The translations under genes and the position numbers were made by a program. A stretch of DNA of 64,000 nt. Origin: Lentzea atacamensis. GTDB taxonomy: Bacteria; Actinomycetota; Actinomycetes; Mycobacteriales; Pseudonocardiaceae. Positions within the stretch are counted from its first letter, which is position 1, and every line of letters begins with the position of its first letter. The notes below the pieces were generated by a model. It made no database searches. It had not been told where the DNA came from and saw nothing but the letters and a program-made list of their open reading frames with translations. Location: contig NZ_QLTT01000009.1 in NCBI RefSeq assembly GCF_003269295.1, positions 203,756 to 267,755 on the forward strand. The letters run 5' to 3'. Shown here in pieces: positions 41,539 to 50,521 of the stretch.

Positions 41539-42750
41539 TCACTGCAACCTGATCGGGTTGACGATGTCGGCGGTCACGGTCAGCAGCGTGATGGCGCCGC
41601 CGATGAAGATGACCACGTAGGTGAGCGGCAACAGGCGCATGTAGTTGACCGGGGCGCCGGCGGGCTTCCCGCGCAGCTTCCTGATCCAGTCTCGCACCCG
41701 TTCGTAGAGGTTGACGGCGATGTGACCACCGTCAAGCGGGAGCAGCGGCAGGAGGTTGAACACACCCACGAAGAAGTTCAGGCCCGCGAGCATCAGGATG
41801 AAGAACGCCCAGAGTCCTCGTTCCGCCGCGTCGCCGCCCAGGCGGGAGGCGCCCACCACCGAGATCGGGGTGTCGAGTTCGCGCTCGCCGCCACCGATGG
41901 CCTTGACCACGGCCGGGATGCGCTCCGGGAAGCGCAGGAGGCCCTTCCAGGTGTTCACGAACATGTCACCGGTGAAGGACACGGCGGCCGGGATCGCGTC
42001 GATCGGGCCGTAGGTGAAGGACTGCTGGACGATCACGCCGATCGCGCCCACCTCCTTGACCTCGACGCCGCCCTTGCCGTCGGAGATCTGGCGCGTGACC
42101 TTGGGCACGTCGACGGTGAGGGTGATCTCCTTGCCGTCGCGCAGCACCTTGAACTCGGTCGGGCCGCTGAGGTCGCGGGTGACCTTCTGCATGTCCGACC
42201 AGGTCGCGATCGGCTTGCCCGCGATCGAGACGATCTCGTCGCCGGGCTTGAGCCCGGCGTTCTTCGCCGGGGCCGGGGCGCCCGCGGGGCACGGCGCGTC
42301 GTAGGCGACCGTGTGGTTCTGCACGCAGTTCGAGACCTCCGCGAGCACCGGGAGGTCCTTGTTGTTCGGCAGGCCCAGCGACATCGCGAGGATCAGCAGG
42401 ATGATGAAGCCGAGGATGAAGTGCGTGATCGAGCCCGCGGAGAGCACGACGACGCGCTTCCACACCTTCTGGTTGTAGAAGGCGCGCTTGCGGTCGTCCG
42501 GGTGCACGTCCTCGAGGGCGGTCATGCCGGTGATCTCGCAGAAGCCGCCGGCCGGGATCGCCTTCAGGCCGTACTCGGTCTCGCCCTTGCGGAACGAGTA
42601 GAGCTTCGGGCCGAAGCCGATGAAGTAGCGGGTGACCTTCATGCCGAAGGCCTTGGCGGTCGCCAGGTGCCCGAGCTCGTGCAGCGCGATCGACACCGCG
42701 ATGCCGAACGCGAACAGCAGCACCCCGAGGATGTTGATGAATGTGTTCAC
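41539..42750 (-). CDS. rip1: Site-2 intramembrane metalloprotease (Rip1/RseP)
   Basis: 403 residues, M50 family. Zinc motif HELGH (His24, Glu25, His28) lies in the first membrane helix; a PDZ domain (about 185-270, GLKPGDEIVSIAGKPIATW) follows; NLLPLLPLDGGHI supplies the third ligand Asp in a later helix. It cuts membrane-bound anti-sigma factors inside the bilayer after a first cleavage. It lies between dxr and ispG as in mycobacteria. ATG 42750, 5 bp after the dxr stop. Confidence 0.93.
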   Translation of the reverse strand: MNTFINILGVLLFAFGIAVSIALHELGHLATAKAFGMKVTRYFIGFGPKLYSFRKGETEYGLKAIPAGGFCEITGMTALEDVHPDDRKRAFYNQKVWKRVVVLSAGSITHFILGFIILLILAMSLGLPNNKDLPVLAEVSNCVQNHTVAYDAPCPAGAPAPAKNAGLKPGDEIVSIAGKPIATWSDMQKVTRDLSGPTEFKVLRDGKEITLTVDVPKVTRQISDGKGGVEVKEVGAIGVIVQQSFTYGPIDAIPAAVSFTGDMFVNTWKGLLRFPERIPAVVKAIGGGERELDTPISVVGASRLGGDAAERGLWAFFILMLAGLNFFVGVFNLLPLLPLDGGHIAVNLYERVRDWIRKLRGKPAGAPVNYMRLLPLTYVVIFIGGAITLLTVTADIVNPIRLQ

Positions 42751-42755
42751 GGAGC

Positions 42756-43886
42756 TCAGTTCCTTCCAACCAGCTCGCGGGCACGTGCACGTGCCCAGTC
42801 CTCGGCGGCGAGCACCTCCGCGACGTCCGCGGGGTCGCTCCGCCAGTCATTCGCCTCGCCGAGAACCTGGCCGATGGTGTCCACGATCGACAGGAACGAC
42901 GTCTTGCCCGCGACGAAAGCAGCGAGTGCCTCCTCGTTCGCCGCGTTGTACACCGCGGGGAGACAGCCACCGCCGCTGCCCGCCTGCCGCGCTAGCTCGA
43001 CCGCCGGGAACGTGACGCTGTCCACCGGTTCGAACGTCCACGAGGTGGCGGTGTCAAAGGTACAGGCGGCCGCCGCACCGGCTACGCGCTCGGGCCACCC
43101 GAGGCCCAGCGAGATCGGCAGGCGCATGTCCGGCGGCGACGCCTGCGCGAGCGTCGAGCCGTCGGTGAACGTCACCATCGAGTGAATGATGGACTGCGGG
43201 TGCACCACGACGTCGATGCGGTCGTACGGCACCCCGAACAGCAGGTGCGCCTCGATCAGCTCGAGGCCCTTGTTCACCAGGTTCGCCGAGTTGATGGTGA
43301 CGACCTGGCCCATCGACCACGTCGGGTGCGCCATGGCCTGTTCGACCGTGATGCCGGCGAGGTCCGCGCGCGTCCTGCCGCGGAACGGCCCGCCGGACGC
43401 CGTCAGCACCAGCTTGTGCACCTCGTGCGGCGCGCCACCGCGCAGGCACTGCGCGAGCGCCGAGTGCTCCGAGTCGACCGGCACGATCTGGTCGGGCTTG
43501 GCCGCCTTCAGCACGAGCGGCCCGCCCGCGATGAGCGACTCCTTGTTGGCGAGCGCGAGCGTGGCGCCGCTCTCCAGCGTCTTCAGCGACGGCTCGAGCC
43601 CCCTGGACCCGTCCATGCCGTTGAGCACGACGTCCGCGGGGCAGGCCTCGATCAGGTCGACCATGCTGGTCAGCGTCTTGACGCCGGGCACCTCGGTGCC
43701 GTTGGCCACGGCGACCACCGGTACGTCGAACTCGGCTGCCTGCTGCTTGAGCAGGTCCAGCTGACGCCCACCGGCGCCGAGCCCGACGACGCGGAAGCGG
43801 TCGCGGTTGCGCCGGATGACGTCGAGCGCCTGGGTGCCGATGGAGCCGGTCGATCCCAGGATCAGGACAGTGCGTGGAGTACTCAT
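42756..43886 (-). CDS. dxr: 1-deoxy-D-xylulose 5-phosphate reductoisomerase
   Basis: 376 residues, NADPH enzyme making MEP from DXP, the first committed step of the non-mevalonate isoprenoid route and the fosmidomycin target. NADPH motif LGSTGSIGTQALDVI at the N-terminus; metal/substrate blocks PVDSEHSALAQCLRGG, LTASGGPFRGRTRADL and NSANLVNKGLELIEAHLLFG. ATG 43886. First gene of the dxr-rip1-ispG operon. Confidence 0.96.
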   Translation of the reverse strand: MSTPRTVLILGSTGSIGTQALDVIRRNRDRFRVVGLGAGGRQLDLLKQQAAEFDVPVVAVANGTEVPGVKTLTSMVDLIEACPADVVLNGMDGSRGLEPSLKTLESGATLALANKESLIAGGPLVLKAAKPDQIVPVDSEHSALAQCLRGGAPHEVHKLVLTASGGPFRGRTRADLAGITVEQAMAHPTWSMGQVVTINSANLVNKGLELIEAHLLFGVPYDRIDVVVHPQSIIHSMVTFTDGSTLAQASPPDMRLPISLGLGWPERVAGAAAACTFDTATSWTFEPVDSVTFPAVELARQAGSGGGCLPAVYNAANEEALAAFVAGKTSFLSIVDTIGQVLGEANDWRSDPADVAEVLAAEDWARARARELVGRN

Positions 43887-44020
43887 CGCCCCTCATTGTT
43901 CCGGAGAGTGCCTGAGAGCCCGGCACAGCCCGTTACTTTGATAACGGAGTGGTTTTGGAGGCGTGAAGTCGCCACTTCGGGGGCATTCCTTCCTCGACAG
44001 CTGATGGAAGGAGACTCTCC

Positions 44021-44287
44021 GTGGGCATCCTGGGATGGATCGTGCTCGGTCTGCTGGCCGGCGCCATCGCCAAGGCCATCATGCCTGGTAACGACCCCGG
44101 CGGTTTCATCATCACGATGCTGCTCGGCATCGTGGGTGCGATTCTGGGCGGATTCATCGGATCCGCGCTCTTCGGGACCGATCTCGGGTCCTTCTTCGAC
44201 CTGAGGACGTGGCTGCTGGCCATCGTCGGATCGCTGATCCTGCTCGGCATCTACCGCCTGGTAACAGGCCGGAGGGCACATACCTAG
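44021..44287 (+). CDS. GlsB/YeaQ/YmgE-family small membrane protein
   Basis: 88 residues, three hydrophobic segments: GILGWIVLGLLAGAIAKAIMPG, GGFIITMLLGIVGAILGGFIG and LLAIVGSLILLGIYRL. It belongs to the transglycosylase-associated protein family, often linked to envelope stress; molecular role unknown. GTG 44021 follows GGAAGGAG. A terminator follows at 44303. Confidence 0.88.
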   Translation: MGILGWIVLGLLAGAIAKAIMPGNDPGGFIITMLLGIVGAILGGFIGSALFGTDLGSFFDLRTWLLAIVGSLILLGIYRLVTGRRAHT

Positions 44288-44302
44288 TCCAGTGAGACGT
44301 TT

Positions 44303-44333
44303 GAGGCCGTTCGGGTGTCACCCGGACGGCCTC
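44303..44333. terminator. Bidirectional terminator
   Basis: GAGGCCGT (44303-44310) pairs with ACGGCCTC (44326-44333), and inner CGGGT/ACCCG lengthens the stem after one mismatch. It lies between the convergent GlsB-type and response-regulator genes, 15 bp from each stop. Confidence 0.75.
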
Positions 44334-44347
44334 TCACGTTGCGATGA

Positions 44348-44998
44348 CTAGCTGGCGATCCCCGCGTCCCGGGCGAGCAACGCCGCCTGCACCCGGTTCG
44401 TCAGCCCCAGCTTCGCGAGCAACCGCGACACGTACGTCTTCACCGTCGCCTCGGACATGTGCAGCTTCGCGCCGATGTCCGCGTTCGACATGCCCTGCCC
44501 GAGCAGCGCGAGCACCTCCACCTCGCGCTCGGTGAGCCCGGCGACCGCCTTCTGCGCCTCCTGCCGCTTCGGCTGCCCGGACGTGGCGACCATGCCGACC
44601 ACGCGCGACGTGACCATCGGCGACAGATACGCCTCGCCGTTGTTCACCGCGCGCACGGCACGCAAAAGCTCCTCGGGCGCGGAGTCCTTGAGCAGGAACC
44701 CGGCCGCGCCGTCGGACAGGGCTCGCACGATGTTCTCGTCCTCGCCGAACGTCGTCAGCATCACGACCCGCACGGAAGGCGCGACGACTCGCAGCTCCTT
44801 GGCGCACGCCAGGCCGTCCATCCGCGGCATGCGGATGTCCAGCACCGCCACGTCGACGCGGCGCTCGCGCACGATCTGCAGCGCCTCGCGGCCGTCGCCC
44901 GCCTCCGCCACCAGCTCGATGTCGTCGGCGGTGCCGAGAATGGCCTTGATGCCGGCCCGCATGAGCGGCTCGTCGTCTGCGATGAGCACCCGGATCAT
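44348..44998 (-). CDS. NarL/LuxR-family response regulator
   Basis: 216 residues: receiver domain with phospho-acceptor Asp54 (AVLDIRMPRMDG), switch Thr in LTTFGED and Lys in LLKDSAPEEL, and a C-terminal LuxR helix-turn-helix (LTEREVEVLALLGQGMSNAD, IGAKLHMSEATVKTYVSRLL). Its start overlaps the kinase stop as TGATG, so the pair is co-translated. Targets unknown; the adjacent small membrane protein and I36 genes are candidates. Confidence 0.93.
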   Translation of the reverse strand: MIRVLIADDEPLMRAGIKAILGTADDIELVAEAGDGREALQIVRERRVDVAVLDIRMPRMDGLACAKELRVVAPSVRVVMLTTFGEDENIVRALSDGAAGFLLKDSAPEELLRAVRAVNNGEAYLSPMVTSRVVGMVATSGQPKRQEAQKAVAGLTEREVEVLALLGQGMSNADIGAKLHMSEATVKTYVSRLLAKLGLTNRVQAALLARDAGIAS

Positions 44999-46596
44999 CA
45001 ACCAGTCCTCTGCACGTGGATCTTCTTCTCGACCAGCTTGCCGTCTCGGAAGCAGAAACGCACCACCCGTGTGCCCTCGTCGCGGTAGGACTGCTCGTCG
45101 GTGATGTGGTAGACGCAACGCGCGCCCGGCGGCTCCGGTGCGGCGTGGGACTTCCGTTCACCGTCGCCCACCAGGGGTTCGTCGCCGGACGGCAGCAGCG
45201 CCATCACCTCGGCCTCCGGCTGTCCCTCCTGGATCCGGTCGAGGTTCTGCTGCGTCACGACCTCGGTCACCGGCTGGGCGCCGAGCACCGTGAAGCCGCC
45301 GATGATGAGCGTCAGCACGATCGACGCGCCCGCGATCGACCCGACGCCCGCCCACTTGCGGATCTGCCGCCTCGGCTCGGCCTCCTCCTGCTCGTCCTCC
45401 GGTTCGGGCAGCGCCGTCTCCTCGTACGGCAGCACCGCGGCGATCCGGAAGCCACCCGACGGCAGCGCGCCGACGTGCAGGATGCCGCCCGCCACGCGCA
45501 CGCGTTCGGAGAGCCCGATCAGTCCGACGCCGGGCTCACCGGTGGGCGAGCCGTTGCGCGACGGGTTGTTCCGCACCTCCACCACCAGCGCGTCCGGCTC
45601 GTACTTCACCGTCACCTGCACGGCGGCGCCCGGTGAGTGCTTGGCCGCGTTGGTCAGCCCCTCCTGCGCGACGCGATAAGCCGCGTGCGACACACGTGAC
45701 GGCAACGGGTGCGACTGCCCGCCACGAACCAGACTGACCAGCACACCGGCCTTCCGCGCGTCACTCACCAACGAGTCGATGGACTCCACGGTCCGTGTCG
45801 CGGGGTCGTCGTCGGGACCGTCCTCGGCCCGCAGCACCCCGATGATCGCCCGCAGCTCTTCCATGCCGGTCAACGCGGCCGAGCGCAGCACCCCGATCGC
45901 CTCGCGCTGCTTGTCCCCCAGTGACGGGTCCATCGCCAGCACACCGGCGTGCACGGAGATCAACGACAGCCGGTGGCCGAGGCTGTCGTGCATGTCCTGG
46001 GCGATGCGGCTGCGTTCACGGAGCCGCACCTGCCGGGAGATCATCCGGTGCTCGATCCGCATCCGGGCTTCGCGGTCCTGCATCGCCTGCACCAGCGCCT
46101 CGCGTTGCGCCAGGTACCGGCCGACGAGGAACGGCAGCGCCACGCCCACGCCGAAGATCGTGATCAGGATGAGCATGCCGTAGACGGGTTCGATGTCGAT
46201 CGGCCTCGCGTCCCAGTCCCACGCGAGCACCACGACGACGAACGTGAGCGTCGTCGACACCACGGCCTTGACCCACGACGTGATCCGCCGGCCCGCGGTG
46301 TAGCTCAGCACGACCATCAGCGCGGGCCCGAGGAACGGGATCGCCGCGCCCCCGATCATGACGGTCGCCGGCAGCACGTGCCGCAGCGGCAGCAGCACCA
46401 GGTACACGGCGGCGAACCCGACGAGCGCCCAGCCTGAGGTCTTGTGCTCGGCCCACGGCCCAGGCCACAGGTCCAGCAGGATCGTGGCGATCATGACGAT
46501 CACGTCGCCGATGACCCGCACCGGGGTCAGCGCCTTGAGCCGGGCCAGGGTGTCGGCGACGAGCGCCTCGGCCCTGGTCCGCACAGCAGTAATCAC
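44998..46596 (-). CDS. Sensor histidine kinase with an added C-terminal outer domain
   Basis: 532 residues. N-terminal membrane helices (about 28-160, four to five), HisKA_3 dimerisation with phospho-His203 (AQDMHDSLGHRLS), and an HATPase domain with N-box EGLTNAAKHS (312-321) and G-box GVGLIGLSERV. Unusually, after an acidic linker a further membrane helix (about 416-439) is followed by some 90 residues outside the cell (440-532) with Cys494 and Cys515, resembling a BamE/SmpA-like small domain. GTG 46596. Partner regulator is the next gene. Confidence 0.9.
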   Translation of the reverse strand: MITAVRTRAEALVADTLARLKALTPVRVIGDVIVMIATILLDLWPGPWAEHKTSGWALVGFAAVYLVLLPLRHVLPATVMIGGAAIPFLGPALMVVLSYTAGRRITSWVKAVVSTTLTFVVVVLAWDWDARPIDIEPVYGMLILITIFGVGVALPFLVGRYLAQREALVQAMQDREARMRIEHRMISRQVRLRERSRIAQDMHDSLGHRLSLISVHAGVLAMDPSLGDKQREAIGVLRSAALTGMEELRAIIGVLRAEDGPDDDPATRTVESIDSLVSDARKAGVLVSLVRGGQSHPLPSRVSHAAYRVAQEGLTNAAKHSPGAAVQVTVKYEPDALVVEVRNNPSRNGSPTGEPGVGLIGLSERVRVAGGILHVGALPSGGFRIAAVLPYEETALPEPEDEQEEAEPRRQIRKWAGVGSIAGASIVLTLIIGGFTVLGAQPVTEVVTQQNLDRIQEGQPEAEVMALLPSGDEPLVGDGERKSHAAPEPPGARCVYHITDEQSYRDEGTRVVRFCFRDGKLVEKKIHVQRTG

Positions 46597-46798
46597 GCTC
46601 TCAAACTACGAGACGTCCGATGTCCGCGCGGCACGCTGGAGTATCGAACTCGCGCGACGAAAGTTGACGGCTGGACCACCTCAGCGGTTGATCCCCAGCC
46701 ACGTGGAAGCGTTTCGACCAGGTTCGAAGGACCCTCCCGGCCCATGATCGTCTCGGCATACTTCGCGCCGTGCACATCAATTTCTCTCAGGGGGAAAA

Positions 46799-47263
46799 AT
46801 GAGAAAAGCGTTGTGTGTGTTGTTCGCGACCGTCATGGCGATGTTGACGTTGCTGGGGAGCGCGTCGGCGGCGGACGCGAAGCCGACCGAGATCAACCTG
46901 GGCAGCCCCGTCGAGGTGGGGGCATCGGCGCAGCACGACGCGTCGGCTCTGGCCTTGTCGTGCGGTGCCGGCAACCTGTGCGTGTGGCCGGTCGCCGACG
47001 GCAGCAGCAGCCGCTGCAGCTGGGGCAGCGCCGACCCCGACTGGTGGGGCGGATCCGTCAGGTGTTCATGGTCGAACTCCCGCGCCGTGCGCGCCGCTTA
47101 CAACAACGGGCAGAACACGTCCTACACCAGGGTGTGCCTGTACCCGGGCGCGAACTACACCGGCAGCGTCGCCTACTACGTCTACCGGGGCCAGCAGCTC
47201 ACGAACTGGCCGAACGTGATCATCCGCTCCCACAAGTGGGTCACCGGCACCACCTGCTGGTGA
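46799..47263 (+). CDS. Secreted peptidase inhibitor, family I36-like
   Basis: 154 residues with a signal peptide (MRKALCVLFATVMAMLTLLGSASA), a short pro-region, then a Cys-rich beta-gamma-crystallin-like domain: CGAGNLCVWPVADGSSSRC, CSWSNSRAVRAAYNNG, VCLYPGANYTGS, SHKWVTGTTCW. This matches the SMPI-type metalloprotease inhibitors (I36) of Streptomyces. ATG 46799 after GGGGG. A paralogue follows after a terminator. The upstream 200 bp hold no recognisable gene. Confidence 0.82.
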   Translation: MRKALCVLFATVMAMLTLLGSASAADAKPTEINLGSPVEVGASAQHDASALALSCGAGNLCVWPVADGSSSRCSWGSADPDWWGGSVRCSWSNSRAVRAAYNNGQNTSYTRVCLYPGANYTGSVAYYVYRGQQLTNWPNVIIRSHKWVTGTTCW

Positions 47264-47274
47264 TCAGCTGACGA

Positions 47275-47326
47275 CTGAGGGCCATCCGGCGGTGTCCTGA
47301 TCGGACACTGCCGCGGTGGCCCTCAG
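47275..47326 (+). terminator. Terminator between the two I36 genes
   Basis: CTGAGGGCCA (47275-47284) pairs perfectly with TGGCCCTCAG (47317-47326); an inner GTGTCC/GGACAC stem completes a long hairpin 12 bp after the first inhibitor gene stop. Confidence 0.8.
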
Positions 47327-47351
47327 CCGCATTCGTCTTCCAGGGGAAAAC

Positions 47352-47747
47352 ATGAGAAAAGCGTTGAGTGTGCTGGTGGCCGCCGCCTTCGCACTGTCGT
47401 CGGCGGGTACCGCGTCGGCGGAACCGCCAGTCTCTGCTCAGGCTTTGTCCTGCGCTGCCGGCAACCTGTGCGTGTGGCCGGTCGCCGACGGCAGCAGCAA
47501 CCGCTGCACCTGGGCGGAGAACAGCCCCGACTGGGGCAGCGGCCCGGTCAGGTGTTCGTGGTCGTCGTCGAGGCGGGTGATGGCCGCCTACAACAACAAG
47601 ACCGACTCGAGATATGTCGGGGTGTGCCTCTATTCGGGCACGTACTACCGAGGCGACACCGTCCATTTCATCCCTCCGCGCCAGGCCGTCACCTGGCCGG
47701 CGGGCGTGATCGTCCGCTCCCACCGGTGGGTCACCAGCACGTGCTGA
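47352..47747 (+). CDS. Secreted peptidase inhibitor, family I36-like (paralogue)
   Basis: 131 residues, signal peptide MRKALSVLVAAAFALSSAGTASA and an I36-like domain: CAAGNLCVWPVADGSSNRC, CSWSSSRRVMAAYNNK, VCLYSGTYYRGDTVHF, SHRWVTSTC. It is a tandem duplicate of the previous gene; a 44-bp core is identical (47456-47499 against 46966-47009) while flanks have drifted, so gene conversion is possible. The pro-region is shorter. ATG 47352 follows AGGGG. Confidence 0.82.
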   Translation: MRKALSVLVAAAFALSSAGTASAEPPVSAQALSCAAGNLCVWPVADGSSNRCTWAENSPDWGSGPVRCSWSSSRRVMAAYNNKTDSRYVGVCLYSGTYYRGDTVHFIPPRQAVTWPAGVIVRSHRWVTSTC

Positions 47748-47753
47748 GCGCGT

Positions 47754-48745
47754 TCACCGATCGGCGGCGAGCACCCGCAACCCCAGCGGCGTGATCAGAT
47801 GCCGCGCGAAGTTCTCCTCGCGCTCGGTGGCGATGAGACCCGCGTCGCGCAGCACGCCGGTGTGGTGGCTCACCGTGGCGGGGGCCACCCCCACCTGCTT
47901 CGCCAGCCTGGTGGTGGTGCTCCCGCCGACCACGGACCGCAGGATCGAAGCCCTGGTGGCGCCCAGCAACGCCGTCACGTGGTCACCTCCCGCACGCCCG
48001 CCGGACAGGAGCCGGGACTCGGTCCGGATCGGAAACGCCAGCACCGGGCGCAACCGCGGATCCGCGAGCGCCACCGGGTGGTGCAGGGCGAAGTAGCAGG
48101 GGATCAGCACCAGTCCCCTGCCGTCGAGACGCAGGTCGCGATCGTGCGGGTAGTCGACGGCCAGCACGGGCGGATCCCACCGGGCCGCCGGGCCGAGCGC
48201 GCCCAGCAGCGCTTCCGGACCCCGTTCAGGTACTGCTGGATCCAGGGCGCCACATCGGTGCACAGCCTTTCCTCGATCGTCGGCAGGTGCGGCTCGATGA
48301 CGGACCTGAAGTAGACGCGGAGAGCGTCGCGGAGCTGCCGGAGCGCGGCGGATCTCCCTCTGGCGAGGTCGTCCAGCCAGCTCGCCCCCGGACCGTCCGC
48401 GGGACGGATCCGGTCGATCTCCTCACGCAGACGTCGTGGCGGCGTGGAAAGAACCGCGTCGGTGCACTCGTCGATGCCGGACGTGTCCTCGGGCGGTGTG
48501 AGGAGATCGGGGAAATAGGCGGCGTGCGGCGCCACCGTCAGAAGCGTGCGCAACGCCGTCCTCAAGTCCGCGTCGTGACCGGCGAGCTCGCGAACGTGGC
48601 GGCGCCACGGAGCGAAGAACAGGTCACCGTCTTTGTGCTGCAGGATCTGGGCGCTGCTGACGATCTCCCACATCAGATCGGTTTCCAGTTTGATGCGGGT
48701 GCGTGCGATGTCCAGGTCGGTGAAGTGAATGCGCAACTGCGGCAT
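47754..48745 (-). pseudogene. ArsR-type winged-helix regulator broken by a one-base frameshift
   Basis: Two frames join into one protein of the usual ~330 residues. The N-terminal part (from ATG 48745, MPQLRIHFTDLDIARTRI) runs to IQQYLNGV; the C-terminal part continues GPEALLGALGPAARWDPPVL, the usual LDGRGLVLIP stretch and the winged helix TTTRLAKQVGVAPATVSHHT. The shift lies at the run of four C (plus strand) at 48220-48223; one more base would restore a continuous frame. Either a recent inactivation, a sequencing error or, less likely, programmed shifting. Confidence 0.75.
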
Positions 48746-48795
48746 GTCGCCCCCCAAGAGCTGCCGGTGTCACACCTCGGAAGTCGGCCGCCCGG

Positions 48796-48812
48796 GGGCG
48801 GAGATACCGCCC
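48796..48812 (-). terminator. Short hairpin after potC
   Basis: GGGCGG (48796-48801) and CCGCCC (48807-48812) form a 6-bp stem with a 5-nt loop, 11 bp after the potC stop on the minus strand. No T-run, so termination is uncertain. Confidence 0.4.
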
Positions 48813-48822
48813 TGGCTCGAAG

Positions 48823-49629
48823 TTACGCCAGCTGCGCGACGGATCCCGCCTTACGCGCGCGCCAGGACGCGACCATCACGCCGATGATCAACAGCAGCGC
48901 GGTCGCCGTCACCATCAACGTCGACAGCGCGACGATCTCCGGCGAAACACCGCGCTTCGAGGCCTGCGCGTAGACGAACACCGGCAACGTCGTCGACCCG
49001 ACACCGGTCAGGTACGAGGAGATCACCACGTCGTCGAACGACAGCAGGAACGCGAACGCCGCACCGGCCACCACCGCGGGGGCCACCAACGGCAGCGTGA
49101 CGGTGCGGAAAGCGACGGACGGCGAAGCTCCGAGATCCGCGGCGGCCTCCTCCATCCGAACGTCCATTCCGGACACCCGCGACCGCACCACGACGACCAC
49201 GAAGCTCAGCGAGAAAGCCACGTGCGCGAAGAGCAGCGCGCCGAACCCGAGTGGAATCCCGGCGATCTTCACGAAGAACCCCAGCATCGCCACACCCATG
49301 ACGACCTCGGGCACCACGAGCGGCAGCGACAGCAGCACCGTCCAGACCCCGCGACCGGGAAACGCCCTGCGCAGCCCGAACGCCGCCAGCGTCCCGATCA
49401 CCGTCGAGATCACGGCGGACGCCAGCGCCAGCTGCAGCGTCAACCGCAACGACTCCAGCACGCGTGTGTCCTCGAACAGCTCGGCGTACCACTGCGTCGA
49501 CAGGCCGCTGATCCGGCTGAGCGACCGCGACGAGTTGAACGACGCGATCGCCAGCCACGCGATCGGCGCGTACAGGAACACGAAGACCAGGGCGGCAACG
49601 AGCCCGAGGGCCCACGGGCGGCGGTTCAC
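48823..49629 (-). CDS. potC: Polyamine-type ABC transporter permease
   Basis: 268 residues, six membrane segments, BPD_transp_1 fold. PLVVPEVVMGVAMLGFF and the EAA loop MEEAAADLGASPSVAFRTVTLP are seen, as in PotC/YdcV. It pairs with the PotB-like permease whose stop overlaps its start by 4 bp. Substrate class (spermidine/putrescine or a related organic cation) is inferred from the PotD and PotA homologues nearby. Confidence 0.88.
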   Translation of the reverse strand: MNRRPWALGLVAALVFVFLYAPIAWLAIASFNSSRSLSRISGLSTQWYAELFEDTRVLESLRLTLQLALASAVISTVIGTLAAFGLRRAFPGRGVWTVLLSLPLVVPEVVMGVAMLGFFVKIAGIPLGFGALLFAHVAFSLSFVVVVVRSRVSGMDVRMEEAAADLGASPSVAFRTVTLPLVAPAVVAGAAFAFLLSFDDVVISSYLTGVGSTTLPVFVYAQASKRGVSPEIVALSTLMVTATALLLIIGVMVASWRARKAGSVAQLA

Positions 49630-50483
49630 AGCACGTCCTCCCCACGCCGCCCGCGCAGGATCAGCACGAGCACCACCAGCACGAGCAGCAGCACGGCCAT
49701 CGCCGAGCCCAGCGGCCAGTTGTTGCCGCCGCGGAACTGGTCGTCGATCACCGAACCGAACGTCGACTGGTCGACCCCGCCGAGCAGCTTCGGCGTCACG
49801 AAGTCACCTGCCGCGGGCACGAGCACCAGCAACGAACCGGCCAGCACGCCGGTGAGCACACCGGGCAGCACCACGCGGAAGAACGTCGACGTGCGCCCGT
49901 GACCGAGGTCGTACGACGCCTCCACGAGCCGGAAGTCGAACCGCTCGCACGCCACGTACAGCGGCAGGACCATGAACGGCAGGAAGCCGTAGGTGAGCCC
50001 GAGGATCACGGCGCCGTGCGTGAGCAGGAACCCGCCATCGCGGTCCAGGCCCACCCATCCGAGCATCGTGTTGACCAGGCCCTCGCCGTCCAGCAGCGCC
50101 TTCCACGCGTAGATCCGCGCGAGGTAGCTCGACCAGAACGGGATCAGCACCGCCGCGAGCAGCACGGTCCGGTAGCGGCCGCCGTGCCGCGCGATGAACC
50201 ACGCCAGCGGGAATCCCAGCAGCAGACAGGCGATCGTCGTCGCGCCGGCGTAGACCAGGGTCCGGCCGAAGATCGGCAGGAACGCCGGGTCGAGCGCCGT
50301 CAGGTAGGCCTGCGTCGTCCACGGCAGCACCGCGCGGGCGACGCCGGTGTCCCGCGTGGCGAAGCTGAACTGGACGACGATCGCGAGCGGCGCGATCAGG
50401 AAAATCCCCAGCCACAGCCCGGTGGGCGTGAGCAGGGCGTTGGCCTTCAGCCAGCGTCGTGACACAAACGCAGATGATGCCAT
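49626..50483 (-). CDS. potB: Polyamine-type ABC transporter permease
   Basis: 285 residues, six membrane segments, PotB/YdcU-like: PFWSSYLARIYAWKALL and the EAA loop LVEASYDLGHGRTSTFFRVVLP. ATG 50483 gives the usual N-terminus; ATG 50495 is possible, inside the inverted repeat shared with the divergent TetR gene. There is no ribosome site, so the mRNA may be leaderless. Separated from potA-potD by the TetR-P450 pair on the other strand. Confidence 0.88.
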   Translation of the reverse strand: MASSAFVSRRWLKANALLTPTGLWLGIFLIAPLAIVVQFSFATRDTGVARAVLPWTTQAYLTALDPAFLPIFGRTLVYAGATTIACLLLGFPLAWFIARHGGRYRTVLLAAVLIPFWSSYLARIYAWKALLDGEGLVNTMLGWVGLDRDGGFLLTHGAVILGLTYGFLPFMVLPLYVACERFDFRLVEASYDLGHGRTSTFFRVVLPGVLTGVLAGSLLVLVPAAGDFVTPKLLGGVDQSTFGSVIDDQFRGGNNWPLGSAMAVLLLVLVVLVLILRGRRGEDVL

Positions 50484-50521
50484 GTGAACATTCATGTACC
50501 GTTGCGAACATGAGTGTTCAC
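50484..50521. promoter_or_regulatory. Inverted-repeat operator between potB and TetR
   Basis: GTGAACATTCATGT (50484-50497) and ACATGAGTGTTCAC (50508-50521) are inverted repeats with 13 of 14 bases matching and a 10-bp spacer. The repeat abuts the potB start and covers the TetR ATG at 50510; each half is itself a rough TGAA-N2-TTCA palindrome, as for TetR dimers. Binding by the neighbouring TetR, blocking both directions, is the simplest reading. Confidence 0.65.
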
